A DNA stretch of 64,000 bases from Diphasiastrum complanatum. Lineage: Eukaryota; Streptophyta; Lycopodiopsida; Lycopodiales; Lycopodiaceae. The stretch's first letter is position 1. Each line of letters starts with the position of its first letter. The stretch spans positions 9,792,746-9,856,745 of the forward strand of contig CM055098.1 of NCBI GenBank assembly GCA_029204225.1. The letters are read 5' to 3'. The position numbers and the translations under genes are program-made. Positions 1-11,988 of the stretch are shown piece by piece. The notes under the pieces are model-generated. The model saw only the letters and a program-made list of their open reading frames with translations, did not search any database and was not told the DNA's origin.

Positions 1-60
<60 letters not shown>
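1..60. repeat. (CT)n microsatellite
   Basis: The window opens with an uninterrupted CT dinucleotide tract of 30 units; its true left end lies outside the window. A second CT tract lies at 1363-1452, so the reverse transcriptase relic between them is bracketed by the same simple repeat. Confidence 0.98.
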
Positions 61-66
<6 letters not shown>

Positions 67-381
67 CTTATGATGTAAACCTACTACCTTTTGACCTGGG
101 TAGTACCAAATCTTTGTCTTTATTCCAGTTTTATGGCTAATTGTCATTTTAGAGTTTTAAGCCCCTAGTCACTTTCCTAATTCTACAAGTTTTACAGGAC
201 TAATTTGCGTGCTCATTGGGTTGGGCTTATACACACAAGAAGCCAGTTCCCTCACACTTATTACTCTACCTATACAGTGCGGAGACCACTTGGTAAGCTT
301 AGCCAAATTCCAATAGTACTTTAGTGGCGGGACCCACTAAGTGCCCAACACTATCTTAATGTTCCGACTAAAATTAATGAT
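61..381. other. Non-coding stretch with a short LTR-like match
   Basis: No coding signal is visible. The segment around 216-270 (CATTGGGTTGGGCTTATACA and onward) resembles 57876-57935 in the same orientation, which lies inside an LTR-like sequence, so a scrap of that repeat family is probably present. The match is short, about 50 bases, and imperfect. Confidence 0.4.
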
Positions 382-1262
382 ATGAGGACAACAAACATAG
401 CTAAATGCTATGAGAACATTCCATTAAACGACCTCAATGGACTTAAAATGATTATAAGAAAACTTGTGAGATTCGCTTTCAAGCAAACTACGCATGACTC
501 CTTCACCTATAGATGGAAACCAAGGGATGGGAAGTTTAAATGGTCATGGGATTTGAAATGTTCCAGTGGTTGGAATACTATTGATAGGAGTATACTATGT
601 GAATGGAATGACTTCTTGATAGACAATTGTATCATCAGACTTGGTGACAAAACATGGAGACAAGTTTGTGGAATACATATGGGACTTTACTACTCTCCCG
701 TATAGTGTAACTGGTATCTAATGTATTATGAGATGCAATTTATCAAAAGACTTTCAAACCTTGGAGCCCTTGGCAATATGAGAAATTTAAACATACCTTT
801 CATTATATAGATGATGTATGTTTCATCAATAACCCTGATGTCATACAGTTTTGGATAAAAACAACCTTGAATGGAAACCAATCCGTTTTGGATATATCCA
901 CTTGAATACTTAGACAATAAATTTGAGAGTGTTGAAAATAATACTGTCAATTTTCTAAACATTACCACTAAATTTGATTTGATTACCGGAACTTTTCAAA
1001 TGTCCAAGTACGATAAAAGGAGAACGTTACCCTTCTCAATTTATCCACCTTGCATCAAACAGACCTATCTTCAATTCATACAAAGTTATTGTTTCACAAG
1101 TTATTGCAGCTATCTACTGTCGTAGTGATCAAAACCTTGGTTGAAGAAGTGACAAAGTTGATCTATGCTTTTCAGAAGAATGGCTTTATGAAGGACAAAC
1201 TGTGCAAAATTGTCACCAACATCTTTAAGAGTAAACTATTCCTTGGGCTTAAATATGACTAA
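382..1262 (+). pseudogene. Penelope-like/telomerase-like reverse transcriptase, C-terminal half, decayed
   Basis: Conceptual translation shows the central RT motifs in order: an altered motif A (NIAKCYENIPL near 395-430, with Asn where an Asp is expected), a motif B-like GIHMGLYYSP (670-700), and motif C as YIDD around 793-804, preceded by IPFH. A region ending in YDKRRTLPF follows at about 1008-1040, then a thumb-like stretch to 1260. RTs with a CYENIPL-type motif A and YIDD belong to the telomerase/Penelope-like side of the RT family; that placement comes from motif pattern only. A stop near 703 and several frame changes show it is dead. No endonuclease domain (for example GIY-YIG) is visible. 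It could also be another non-LTR RT lineage. Confidence 0.6.
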
Positions 1263-1362
1263 CCTAATCGTACTATGTTTCTTTTGGAAGCAGTTAGCAT
1301 CCCCTCTTAGGGTTGCCAACTTACCCATGAGACTCAATGCCACCTGCAGGACGAATGGTGGG

Positions 1363-1452
<90 letters not shown>
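1363..1452. repeat. (CT)n microsatellite
   Basis: CT-rich run with one early interruption near 1377-1381, then pure CT to 1452. It directly follows the RT relic and precedes an LTR edge. Confidence 0.97.
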
Positions 1453-1457
<5 letters not shown>

Positions 1458-1477
1458 GACTCCATTCGACTATGCTA

Positions 1478-1565
1478 ATCCTTTGTATAAAATCCGACCC
1501 TATGTAATTTTTGATATTGTCAGACCCAACGATTTTGTGCTGACAGTCTGCCTACATTGTACAGT
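1478..1565 (+). repeat. LTR-edge fragment shared with the copia LTR near 42322
   Basis: The stretch starting CCTTTGTATAAAATCCGACC matches, in inverse orientation, the DNA at about 42270-42365 (copia LTR start at 42322 plus its outer flank), with an 11-base deletion just after the shared TGTC. Because the similarity runs across the presumed LTR start, either the LTR begins further out than its TGTC or both copies sit in the same older repeat. Confidence 0.55.
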
Positions 1566-1649
1566 CTGAAGTGGTTGTAATAAATGTAGAAAATATCAGT
1601 TACAGATATTTTGAGTAGTATAACAAGTTCTTTATTCCTTCACTTTGAA

Positions 1650-2919
1650 CATTTTGCTGCTAATTGTGGCGCTTCGATCCTACTGCCCACTTGCTCAGCC
1701 TTCCGCTGCAAATACCACCTTTTTTAGACATCTTTGTCATCCAAATTGGGTAGGCATGTCATGATCATGAGCTTGTGAAGTAGCCTTAAGCTCTTGAAGT
1801 TCAAATGCCCCAATCGTCTATGTCATAGGTCACTTTGTGATATAGATGTTGATGTCGAGGCATTGCATTTTGTAACAATAACATTCAAGTTATATAATCC
1901 ACAAGTTTTGTTCATAAAGCCATCAGCAACCACCTTGAAACCATGTTTCACGTCGTTGATCTAGCATTTCTTGTTGTTGAACTCTACCTTCAACTTATGA
2001 TCTATCGTCACTAAGCTCTAGGCTTTTGAACCACGAGTTGTTGTCAATCATATGCCTTGTTGCACCTGAATTCACATATCAATGCGTGTGATCAATGAAA
2101 TGTTGTGGTGCTAATGCAGTCACAAATGTTGTACTTTGGTCTTCATTGTCACTATCATGACCTTCCTCAACAAGATTGGTCAACTACTTCACCTTGTCCT
2201 TCTTAATATATGTCTTCTTTTTGTGGCAATCCCTGATTTATTGGATTGTTTCTTATACTTATAGTTTCTTTGGGCTTACATTGCTTGGCTTTCGAATGAG
2301 ATTTCACCACTTCTCACCTCTGTTCTTCTTGTAACAAAATGTCATGAAGATCCTCAAACGCTGGTAGCCTCTCCCTTGAAGCAATGTTGCTTGCAAACAT
2401 TTGGAAATTTTTGGATAGACCATTCATTGTCATGTGAACAAGCTCTACATCCCTTATTGGTTCACCAATAGTGGTCAACTGGTCTTGCAGCTCCTTAATT
2501 CACGTGAAATAGGTCTCCATCCCCTCATTTTCCTCCATGTGAACACCTATCAGTTTGGTCCTCAAAAACATTATTTGAGAGGTGTTCGCCTTTTGAACAG
2601 TGTGTTCTGAGTGCCTCCCAAGTGCCTCTTGCTATCACAGATGCACTAATGTGGGATGTGGTCCTTAACCGACAAATTTATCAATGATAAGGCCTCTTGC
2701 GCCCTTTTATCATATGAGCGAATATCGGCTGGAGTTGTATTTGGGCGATGCTCCATCCTAGTAGTAACGATGTCCCACAACTCCTTTTCTATCAAAATAC
2801 TTTTTATTTTGAATTTCCAAATGCTACAATTGGATGTCCGGTTCAATTTATTGGCTTCTCCAATCATGGATTCCCCTAGTCCTGCTATTCCGACAAAAGT
2901 TGCTCCTTTAGCGTCTTAA
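1650..2919 (-). pseudogene. Ty1/copia gag-protease-GAG_pre-integrase relic
   Basis: Read on the minus strand, the gag start region at 2646-2867 contains the copia-typical WKFKIKSILIEKELWDIV, followed by decayed gag down to about 2250. Near 1790-1750 the phrase RRLGHLNFKSLRLLHK marks the GAG_pre-integrase zinc region that precedes integrase in copia polyproteins. Many stops and frame changes interrupt it. Integrase proper, RT and RNase H are absent, so this is a 5' internal fragment; its upstream side abuts the truncated transposase-like gene at about 3450. No LTR or primer-binding site was found beside it. Confidence 0.75.
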
Positions 2920-3449
2920 TGAGGAATGAAGGGCTAATAGAGCAAAGCCTCAAAAGTCAACTTTAAAGTCTGAACAAAAAAGTTTTAGGCCCTCTTGCCA
3001 CTTGATTTGGCCTAACTCGCCAAAATCGATGGAAATTTTGAAAATCGTTCCAATGTGGGATCACAAGCTACCTTGCCCCTAAAATGGTATGGTTTGTGAA
3101 AGATTTCAGATCCTTAAGATCCAATCTACTTGAATGATCTTTGGTTAGAAAGAGAAATACACTACCAATCTCACTAATGTAGAAAAATCAGCATCTACAC
3201 ACAATTTGAGATGCAAACACTAATAGAACTTGATCAAACTTAAATGAAATGATTATGTACTGTTGTTGTCCATAGAAAACCAACAAGCTACTGTATTTCA
3301 CACGTGTGGATCCAAAAATAACAAATGTAGATCATTCTACACATAGAATTGCAAGCAATCACCAAGATAGTGCACCAATGGATAGTAGAACCCAAGAGAA
3401 CCATGTATAAGCATGAAATGAGATAGAGAAGAGAGAAGATCACTCTCTC
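2920..3449. other. Non-coding spacer
   Basis: Lies between the copia gag relic and the truncation point of the transposase-like gene. No motif, repeat or open coding stretch that I can support; small open frames here have no recognisable composition. Confidence 0.4.
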
Positions 3450-5118
3450 CAGAGTTGGTGCCATGAGATACATTGAACATACATTTTAATGTCTTCAGAT
3501 CTCCTGCTAAATGCCATTCAATGTTGAAAGTGCCAATTCCAGGAATATTGAGTGGAACTCCCTCCATGTGATTTTTTATGGTGGCAAGATATGATGTTCT
3601 ATTAAATATCCATGAGAGAATGTTATGGTCTTCTTTCAGCACCTATAAGAGAATACAAAAACGTGATTAGCCTCATAATATAAACACAAAGAAGATTTTA
3701 GATATGAAATCCATATTCAAATGATTATCCCTATTTATTATGCGAAGGAACTGCTATACCTGAAATGTTGCCAACCACCAGATATCATTTTCTGATTGAA
3801 CACTGAAATTGAGGCCTTCTGAGTCCTCTGAATTTGAAAGTGCTCCATTCATGATCGTGAGACTAACTCTTTCCATTTTTTTTCCTTTTATAATTTCAGA
3901 CTCATCTAACTTGAGAACAACTATCAACTTATTATTGACATTCTCATTTGTAATACCGTAAAAATTCATGATGAATGTTAATAACTGATTAATGTCAATA
4001 AATAAATTGTTGGAATTGTTATATGCTAGACTTTCTCCTTTCGAGCAATACACTTCATTGATATGAGATGGATTACCAACTATTGTCTGCATACCATGGT
4101 TTAACATGTCCCTTTTTTTTTTAAGATGAAATGGTCGTGGGATTGGAAACTTTTTAATAATTACCTGTGCAAATGCCTCCTTTATCATCTTAAACATTGT
4201 TGCATATGCTTCCCTACCGATGCTAGAAAAGTCACATGCCCCCTGAAGCAATGTAGTGTCTAATATTTTTCCAACTTCATCCATAATGCTATCAGTAACT
4301 GAAGCCTTAATCTTTTTCATTTTGTTATTATTTAACATTGATTTCATAGATTTAGAAGTCAAAATAGAGCCTAGTGAGTTTCCAATTGAAATCTCATCGG
4401 CCAAATGGTCTTCAACAACCAATGCTGATCTGCATTGCAAACATAATGTTCATGAAAATGTCAATAGAAATTAGGACACTCATAGTATTCACAACAATAT
4501 ATAATAAGCAAATCAACAAAAAGTTGAAATGAATAAATAACAAAATTAGTGATTATGAATGAATCAAAATGTTCAAGCAATTTTCAGTACCAAATAAGCT
4601 ATAACTTACTTGAATGCCCGGATTCGTCTTTTTCTATGACCTCCTCTGGATGATAGATCACATATATCCTTGTTTACCAGTCTTTTCCTCTTGTTGCTTC
4701 GGACCTTTCTATTGAGCACATCCATATCTTTAACAAGAGACAAATATGAGATACGCATGGATTGAAATGCAATTTTTATCTCATCATTACTAGTTGTATA
4801 ATGATGCAAAGAAGATTTCAACCTTTGGATCTCCTCTTTGAGCATCTCATTTTCATCCAAACAAGTTTTTATCTTTGTAGATTTTTCTTCGCACTTCTTT
4901 GATATTTTCCTCGATTCCTCTTCCAAATAATGTATTCTTTGCATTGAATGTGCATTCCCATAGAGCATCAAATTCTCATAGTAACCCAAAAGGCCAGTTT
5001 TACCATGACACATATAGATTATTAACTGACTCACCGAATGAAAGTGTATTAGTACAAAGTAGCACAGTTTTAAGCCTAAATGGAACACATAGAGCTTTAC
5101 CCATAACCATTCCATCAT
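3450..5118 (-). pseudogene. DDE-transposase-like gene of unrecognised family, copy 1 (3'-truncated)
   Basis: Minus-strand multi-exon gene with a homologue at 60046-62707. Exon 1 (about 5118-4610) carries a GLLGYYENL motif, then a charged, probably coiled-coil segment, and ends at donor TTCAA|GTAAGT. Exon 2 (4429-3760) follows acceptor AATGCAG and is open for 223 codons; it contains the conserved KLDESEIIKG, proposed to hold the first catalytic Asp. Its donor is CAG|GTATAG. Exon 3 starts at 3642 after TTATAG and contains WHLAGDLKTLKCMF, proposed second Asp, but similarity to copy 2 stops after HGTNS at about 3453, just before the CxxC, so the C-terminal part and the third acidic residue are lost. 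The visible exons have no internal stop. The two copies match roughly half their residues, so they are old relatives. Known transposase families with an Asp-Asp-Glu site and a Cys/His pair after the second Asp are the nearest analogy; assignment is inference. Confidence 0.6.
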
Positions 5119-5698
5119 TCAAAAGCTCGTATAATTAGTTGGGGTTTGCATGAAGTCATACCTGAATGCGTGTAGTAGATTCTTCCTGAGAGGTAGTCAT
5201 GGTCGTTTCTTCCACTTGGCTACGACACACGTCCTACTGGCATTACAATTGAAAAGCAATGATTTTCAAGTTAAATTTGTAATACCATCTAGAAGTAACG
5301 TATCTCAAGGCAGAGTCATCGATTTGCAAGAGCAATATACATTTGCCAATGTCCACTTATTTTTGTAGCAAGAAATCGCGGATATTGATTACATTAAGTA
5401 GTAATTTTATGCTCTTATTTACTATACTTCTCACTCGAAGATAAGCAAATTTTTAGCGTATGCTGAGTTAGATATAAGAACATACCTTCTTAGAGTACTT
5501 CGTTTACACTTCCTTACTAGACAAAAGAAAAGCCTTAATGTATAGAAGTGTGTAATCGTGCTGTAGCATACTGAGATACGGGCGCCCATTCAATGTATGC
5601 ATAGTAAGACAAGCATTCATTAGTATTGATCTAAACATACCATTACATAGGCAGCGATCTACCGTTGGCCACATTTTGCATCATTATGTGATAGATAA
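5119..5698. other. Non-coding or unresolved stretch
   Basis: Possible 5' part of the transposase-like gene's first exon and its upstream DNA on the minus strand, but no homologous segment was found upstream of copy 2. AT-rich. No other feature supported. Confidence 0.3.
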
Positions 5699-6860
5699 CT
5701 ACCAAACCAGCGAGCAACAATTGTAAAAATTCAACTTAGAGATGTCTGCAACCCACATGTTGGTAATCGATGGTGCTAAATTAAGATAGAAATCAATGTA
5801 CGACTCACATTGCCAATACAAAGTTGTATCCACATTAAGGATACTCTTGTATGTCTTTGCCTTAAGGTCTGCTTCCATGAGTAATGGAGACAACATACCA
5901 AGAGCTCCTATTAGGAATTTGGCAAGTCTAGTAAAGCTACAATCATGAGCATTGGTAATCCATCTGAATGATTCGTTGTGGGATTTGTAAGTGCACTAAA
6001 AATAAGGTAAAGAATCATTATCTTAAAAAAAATATGTAAAAAACTAGTAAGTTTTGCCATTATATATGTCAAGGACTCTATAACAGAGTTCTTTTGATTA
6101 TTAGGAAAGGGGTTAAAGTCAGGACCGTTCAGTCTATCAATAACTAGTTTACATACGAAAAATTTACATAAGAAGCCTGGATTATGTTGTGCTTGATGTA
6201 GAGATATTTTGTGAGCCATTGTTTTTCATCTTTAGCAATTTTTAGTTTAGATGATGAGACTGTGTTACCATGTAGCCAATTTCGTTTTCTGACGTATTCT
6301 AGGGCATAATTTTTACAAAAGATAACATGCTTCTTTATAGTAATCTCATCTAAGTATTCAATGGTAAGTAAGAGTTTCATTAGTTTAAACCATCCATCAT
6401 AGAGTTCATAAGCAACATCATTAATGCTAGTTTGTAAGACCTTTCTCTAAGGATTTCCATAAAATTAAGCTTTTGATGATATTACAATTCGTAGAAACTA
6501 TATGTCCAAATTTTTTTGAGATAAAATCTTAAACCTATTGAAAGATAGGCAATCGCAAGAATGTAAGTTTTCTATATCAAAGTCACAAAAGACATCAAAG
6601 GGAAAATACCGATTATTTTTAACACTTGGTAAATATGACCAACCGAAAATAATATCATGAAAATGTTAGTCTACTACCCGAAATAGTCTAAATAAAATGT
6701 GAGCATAAAATTGCTTCACATGAATAGCTGTGAAAACTCTAGTACGGTAACATAAGTGTAAGAAAGAAGTCCATGTACCAGTAGTAAGCTGAAGATGTCC
6801 GATCGTCGAGATAGTAACTTCTCTTCTTTCTGTCTTTCATCATTTTGCACATCGATTAAT
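5699..6860 (-). pseudogene. Penelope-like reverse transcriptase, N-terminal half, decayed
   Basis: Minus-strand coding remains in several blocks. The last block is open from about 5997 down to 5699 and follows a good acceptor (TTTTTAG): it begins CTYKSHNESFRWITNAHDCS, continues with LAKFLIGALG and a YWQCES segment, and ends at VADISK, which aligns with the NIAKCYE motif A of the RT relic at 382-1262. Earlier blocks lie at 6440-6060 and 6830-6500 (for example FGWSYLPSVKNNRYFPFDVF), with at least one stop. An arginine-Trp-Ile substrate-contact motif, then a long helix, then a motif A with DIxK is the order seen at the start of Penelope/telomerase-like RTs. The catalytic core after motif A is missing. 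Blocks could be exons or just frame-shifted pieces. Family assignment is inference. Confidence 0.45.
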
Positions 6861-6942
6861 CCCTGTAAAAATTTAATCTCTTTGCGCTACTACTTTGCCC
6901 TTCTTTTCATTTGTAACCAGCAAACTGTCTTTTCTTTCATGT

Positions 6943-7470
6943 TCATGACTCTAAGACAACTGAGGTCGGGTTATCAAGATTGAAGCTGCCCGTCCTTTTG
7001 CTTTTATTTTGAAAATATTTGTCTTGGAGTGTGGAGAAGCTCGGTCTTTTCAAGAGGCATTCTATCTCACGGATATTTTCAGCATCTCCCAAGTGTGCTA
7101 AGAGGTTGGTAGAAGAATCTTTGGCTAGTTTGATAGAGGCATCAATCATGTATTGTGGAATAAAGAGAAAGGTTAGATGTGCTTTAACCACATCTCTAGC
7201 GGGTTTATGTAGCCACATGAAGAAAGCATTCATTTGGTTTGGAAGGAGGCACAAGGAAAGAACTTGCCTAAGTTGTTCAGACGACATGGTCAAACCATAT
7301 AATAGACAAGTTGTTTTTGCATTTAAGGCCACTGGTATAAAGAGGATCCTCACAACAGGATTCTCGCCTAAGCATACCATACAAAGCAACAACACAAGGG
7401 AATGGGTGGTGGATAAACCAACCCAACCAAACCTAGATCGAACGGATCTAGCCCCCAAGCTATGGATCAA
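6943..7470 (-). pseudogene. Unassigned open stretch upstream of the RT relic
   Basis: A 175-codon open frame on the minus strand with protein-like composition in its middle (ARDVVKAHLTFLF, YMIDASIKLAKDSSTNLLAH). It lies in the same orientation and just upstream of the RT relic, so it may be the element's N-terminal extension or part of an older gene. It matches no family I recognise; the upstream third overlaps what is probably gypsy LTR sequence. The antisense frame at 7019-7510 is open too, which lowers confidence that either is a real gene. Confidence 0.3.
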
Positions 7471-7511
7471 TCAGAGTCATGGAAAGAGGAGTCACACTAG
7501 CAACATGTAGC

Positions 7512-7835
7512 TACTAATCACAAAATCAAGCATCCACTAGTGATAGCCCAACATGTATACTTATACCCTCCAAGGCCCACGCACCACTAGTAGTGCACTG
7601 TGACACCTCACTGGACACCTCTGCAGCCTATCTGGGCCATGTCATTCAGTTCCCTAATGACTCGCTGATAGACCCATACCAACTCCACCACCATGTGTTT
7701 AGGCCTACAACCATTAATTATGACCATGTACACATAAGGGCCCCAATTCTCTTATAGTCACAATTAGCTTACAAATTGTTGGTCTACCGCTCCCTAGCGT
7801 GGACACGCTACCCGGGACCAGTCATGGGCATGACA
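7512..7835 (-). repeat. 3' LTR region of the gypsy element (start at 7835)
   Basis: On the minus strand a purine tract GGGGGGAAGAA at 7846-7836 is followed at once by TGTCATGCCCATGAC, the classic polypurine tract to LTR start arrangement. The LTR runs toward lower coordinates; its far end is not defined and could lie before 7512. Confidence 0.5.
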
Positions 7836-9461
7836 TTCTTCCCCCCTTAATCAAGTTCTGTCCTCAGAACTTAAAATTGGGAAAGTTCCTCCTTAGGCTT
7901 CCTTCCTGTTCTCAAGAATCGTCATCGTCCATACATCCCCTCCATCGAACCAGATGCTCGATAACTATACGATTTCTCAATCGTTTAGTTCTTGTATCCA
8001 AGATCTTTTCGGGTTCAAGACGAGATACACCCGATGATTCATCCAACACGTCCAACTGATCTCCAGATCCAAGATGCTCTCCTTCACGCAGACTCTTTTT
8101 AATACGACTAACGTGATATACGGGATGCACTTACGATCCATCTGGGAGTTCTAATTGGTAAGCTAAGGATCCGATCTTTTTTAAGATCTTAAATGGTCCT
8201 CTATATCTAGGGGACAACTTATAATGCTTGCCGGTATGCATTACACTTGAACCCTTCGGGATTCTCAAATATACCCAGTCTACCACTTGGAAGTCTCTCG
8301 GTAATCTTTTCAGATTTGCATAATGTCTGTCCCTATCCTAGGCACTGTGGACATTTTCACGTGAAATCCGTAGTATTTCCTACATATCATGTAGGAAATC
8401 CGCTACTTTTTGAAACTTGATTGTCCAAGTCTCAACCACGATGGGTGACCTAGGCTCAAAACCATACATAACCATGAACATGCTATAACTGGTAGCCGAA
8501 TGCTTACTACTAGTATAAGCAAACTCGATCAATGAAAAGTACTTTTCCCAATCAGATTGTCATCTGGAAACATATGTCCGAAGCATTTGTTCCATCGTCT
8601 GATTTGTTCTTTCCATCTGTTCATCCATCTCAGGATGATCAAAAGAATCCAAGCTCAGTGTCATCTCTAGTTTAGCAACACGGCCGACCAAAAGTGACCG
8701 GTGAACTTCGGATTGCGATCGCTCACAATATCACTTGGTAATCCGTAAAGCCTAAATAGACGCTCTACAAATATCAGAGCTAAATCAGAAGCCTTCGCGG
8801 TGGTCTTTACCGGAATAAACCTAGCCAATTTGGTAAGACGGTCGACCAGAATCCAAATTGCAGCATGTTGTTTATTCGTCCACGGTAACCCAATCACGAA
8901 ATCCATGGAAATACTATCACATCTCTTATCAGGGATATCCAATGGATGCAACAAACCGCCATCCTTATGGCGTTCAGCTTTATTCAACTGGCATTGGTCA
9001 CACTTGACCACATAAGATTCTACAAAGGGCTTGAGTTTTGGCCAATAAAAATCCCTTTGTACCAAATCCAATGTACGATGTATGTTGGGATGTCCTGCGC
9101 ATGGTGAGTCATGACATTCATAAAGAATTTTATTCTTAACAACATCCACATCAGGCACACAAACCTTCCCTTTTCTGAACAGTAGTCCATTACAGATAGA
9201 GAAGTCATCAATACCCTTTATATCCTTCTCCCCAGACTGATCACCATGATCATCAGTCCTGTTTGATGAAACTGCTAGAACCCTATTCCAGATTGGTCCA
9301 AAATGTGGGTCTTTCTTATAAAGACCTCTCAGGGAGAGATAAAAGTCTGTACTGATCTCAATGAAGGAAAGTTCGTTCACTTCACCAATCCGACTAAGTG
9401 CATCAACCACCTGATAAGATGAGCCCTTGATATACCGCACTTCAAAGTCAAATTCTTGCAT
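7836..9461 (-). pseudogene. Ty3/gypsy (chromovirus-like) RNase H tail, integrase and chromo-like C-terminus
   Basis: Minus strand. From 9461: end of RNase H (DFEVRYIKGS, DALSRI), then the integrase zinc domain (HPNIHRTLDL, CDQCQ), the first catalytic Asp in SMDFVIGLP, the second in SDRNPKFTGHF, and after frame changes the third acidic residue in the MERTNQTMEQM segment around 8600. The C-terminal part contains HPVYHVSRIKKSL and LRNRIVIEHLVRWRG near 7990-7930, the start of a chromodomain-like tail. The 264-codon block at 8667-9461 is open, later parts are shifted. The 5' part (gag, protease, RT) is missing; copia sequence in the opposite orientation begins at about 9462. A related integrase scrap lies at 25900-26313. 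Confidence 0.85.
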
Positions 9462-11137
9462 GAGTTAAGAAGCTCGACTCCCAGAGTATCAAATGTGTTT
9501 TTATCAGCTATGCTACTTCAGATCAAGCCTAAAAGTTGTACGATCCCATCGAGTCGAAGATATTCACTAGCCGGGATGTCATCTTCATCGAAGATCAGTT
9601 TCAAGACCTCAAAGGAAAGGGCAGTTCCCATGTACCCGACCTGTGAGATTTTCCTTACGCATTGAACTTTCCAGTTTCGTAGGCGGCTATTCCTATTGAA
9701 GGTCCAAGCTCTTCTACTTTCGATGACAAAGAATCAACAACAAATCAAAAGAAGATGATGCAGTCCAGCAACTACAGTATGATCGAAATGATCAACTTCT
9801 TCTATTATCCAGAAGATCTTCAAGAACCAGCAAGCCACCTAACCGATATATCGATGAGTCTGCAGCCTATCTTGCTCAAGAACCGACGTTTGTCCAAGAG
9901 GCACTCAATTAGCCTAATTCTGATCTTTGGAAATAAGCTATGGATAAAGAGTATTCATCTCTTATCAAGAACCAAACATGGACGATTGTCGAATTACCTG
10001 CTAGCAAAAACATAGTTGATTGCAAATGGATTTTTAAAGTCAAGTACAATGCAAATTGAAGCATCAACAGGAGAAAGGCACGACTTGTCGCCAGAGGATT
10101 TTTTCAGATATACAACGTCGATTACATTGATACTTTTAGTCTAGTAGTCAAGCATTCTTCTATTCGACTTTTGCTATCATTTGTCGCTGCAGCAGATTTG
10201 GAAATACATCAAATGGATGTATAGACAACATATCTCAATGGAGTTATCAAAGAAGACATTTACATGGTACAAACCAAAGGTTATATTATCGAGGGTAAAC
10301 ACAATCATGTGTGTAAACTCCATAAGGCATTTTATGGCTTGAAGCAATTTGCTCGAGCATGGTTTCAATACTTTTCTTATTGATCATGGCTACACATCTA
10401 GCTCTTCAGATTCAAGCGTTTACTTCAAAGCAGTGCAACAGTCTTTTATCATTATCACATTATACGTGGATGATACATTGCTTTTCAGCAACAGTACCGA
10501 TCTGATAAAAGAGGAGAAGACAATGATATCTTCCGAATTCGACATGACCGATCTGGGCGAAGCTCATTTCTACCTTGGTATACAAATCCACAGAGACAGA
10601 AAACAGAAGTTGATCTACATTACACAACAGAGGTACATCTACAACATTTTAGTCAGATATAATCTGATCAACTGCAAGTTAGCTCTCTCACCAATGGAAC
10701 CATGACTCAAATTGTCAAAGGACCAGTGTCTTCAAACAATTCATGAGAAGCAGCAGATGCGTGAGTATCCTTACCATTCTATTATAGGATCTCTTATGTA
10801 TGCCATGATCTGTACCAGGCCAGACATAGCTTTTGCAGTCAGCTCTCTTAGTCAGTTTATGACTAATCCTGGTATAACACTTTGGAAGGCTCTTATCAGA
10901 GTCATGAGATATCTTTGAGCTACTATGGACTTTTTCATTTGTTATGGAGCAGTCGGCAATGACAAACTCAATTTCCTCAGTGGTTACACAGATGCGAGTT
11001 GGGAAGGAGATGTAGACACTCGTAAATCTACTTCCGGATTTACATTCTTCCTCAACAATGGTCCGATTTCCTGGAACAGTCACAAGCAATCTTTGATAGC
11101 TCTATCTTCTATCGAATCAGAGTATATTGCAGTCTCT
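9462..11137 (+). pseudogene. Ty1/copia integrase C-terminus, RT and first half of RNase H (element A, left part)
   Basis: Plus strand. Begins in the integrase tail (frame-shifted sequence resembling the copia region before RT), then RT: NQTWTIVELP, VDCKWIFKVKYN, FYGLKQFARAW, the catalytic box as YVDDTLLFS at about 10465-10490, DLGEAHFYLGIQI, and RNase H with GYTDASWEGD, STSGFTFFLN and ALSSIESEYIAVS. At 11137 the frame is cut by a nested element and resumes at 13139. Stops at 10229, 10379, 10704 and 10917 and frame changes show decay. Gag and protease are missing; the left end abuts the gypsy integrase. Confidence 0.9.

Positions 11138-11988
<851 letters not shown>

Noticed and set aside
1210-1569. 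119-codon plus-strand open frame
   Set aside because: Its centre is the (CT)n tract translated as Ser-Leu repeats; the rest joins unrelated sequence.
382-6860. Idea that the two RT fragments are complementary halves of one element split by inversion
   Set aside because: They overlap by about five codons at motif A and share no junction sequence; separate copies are simpler.
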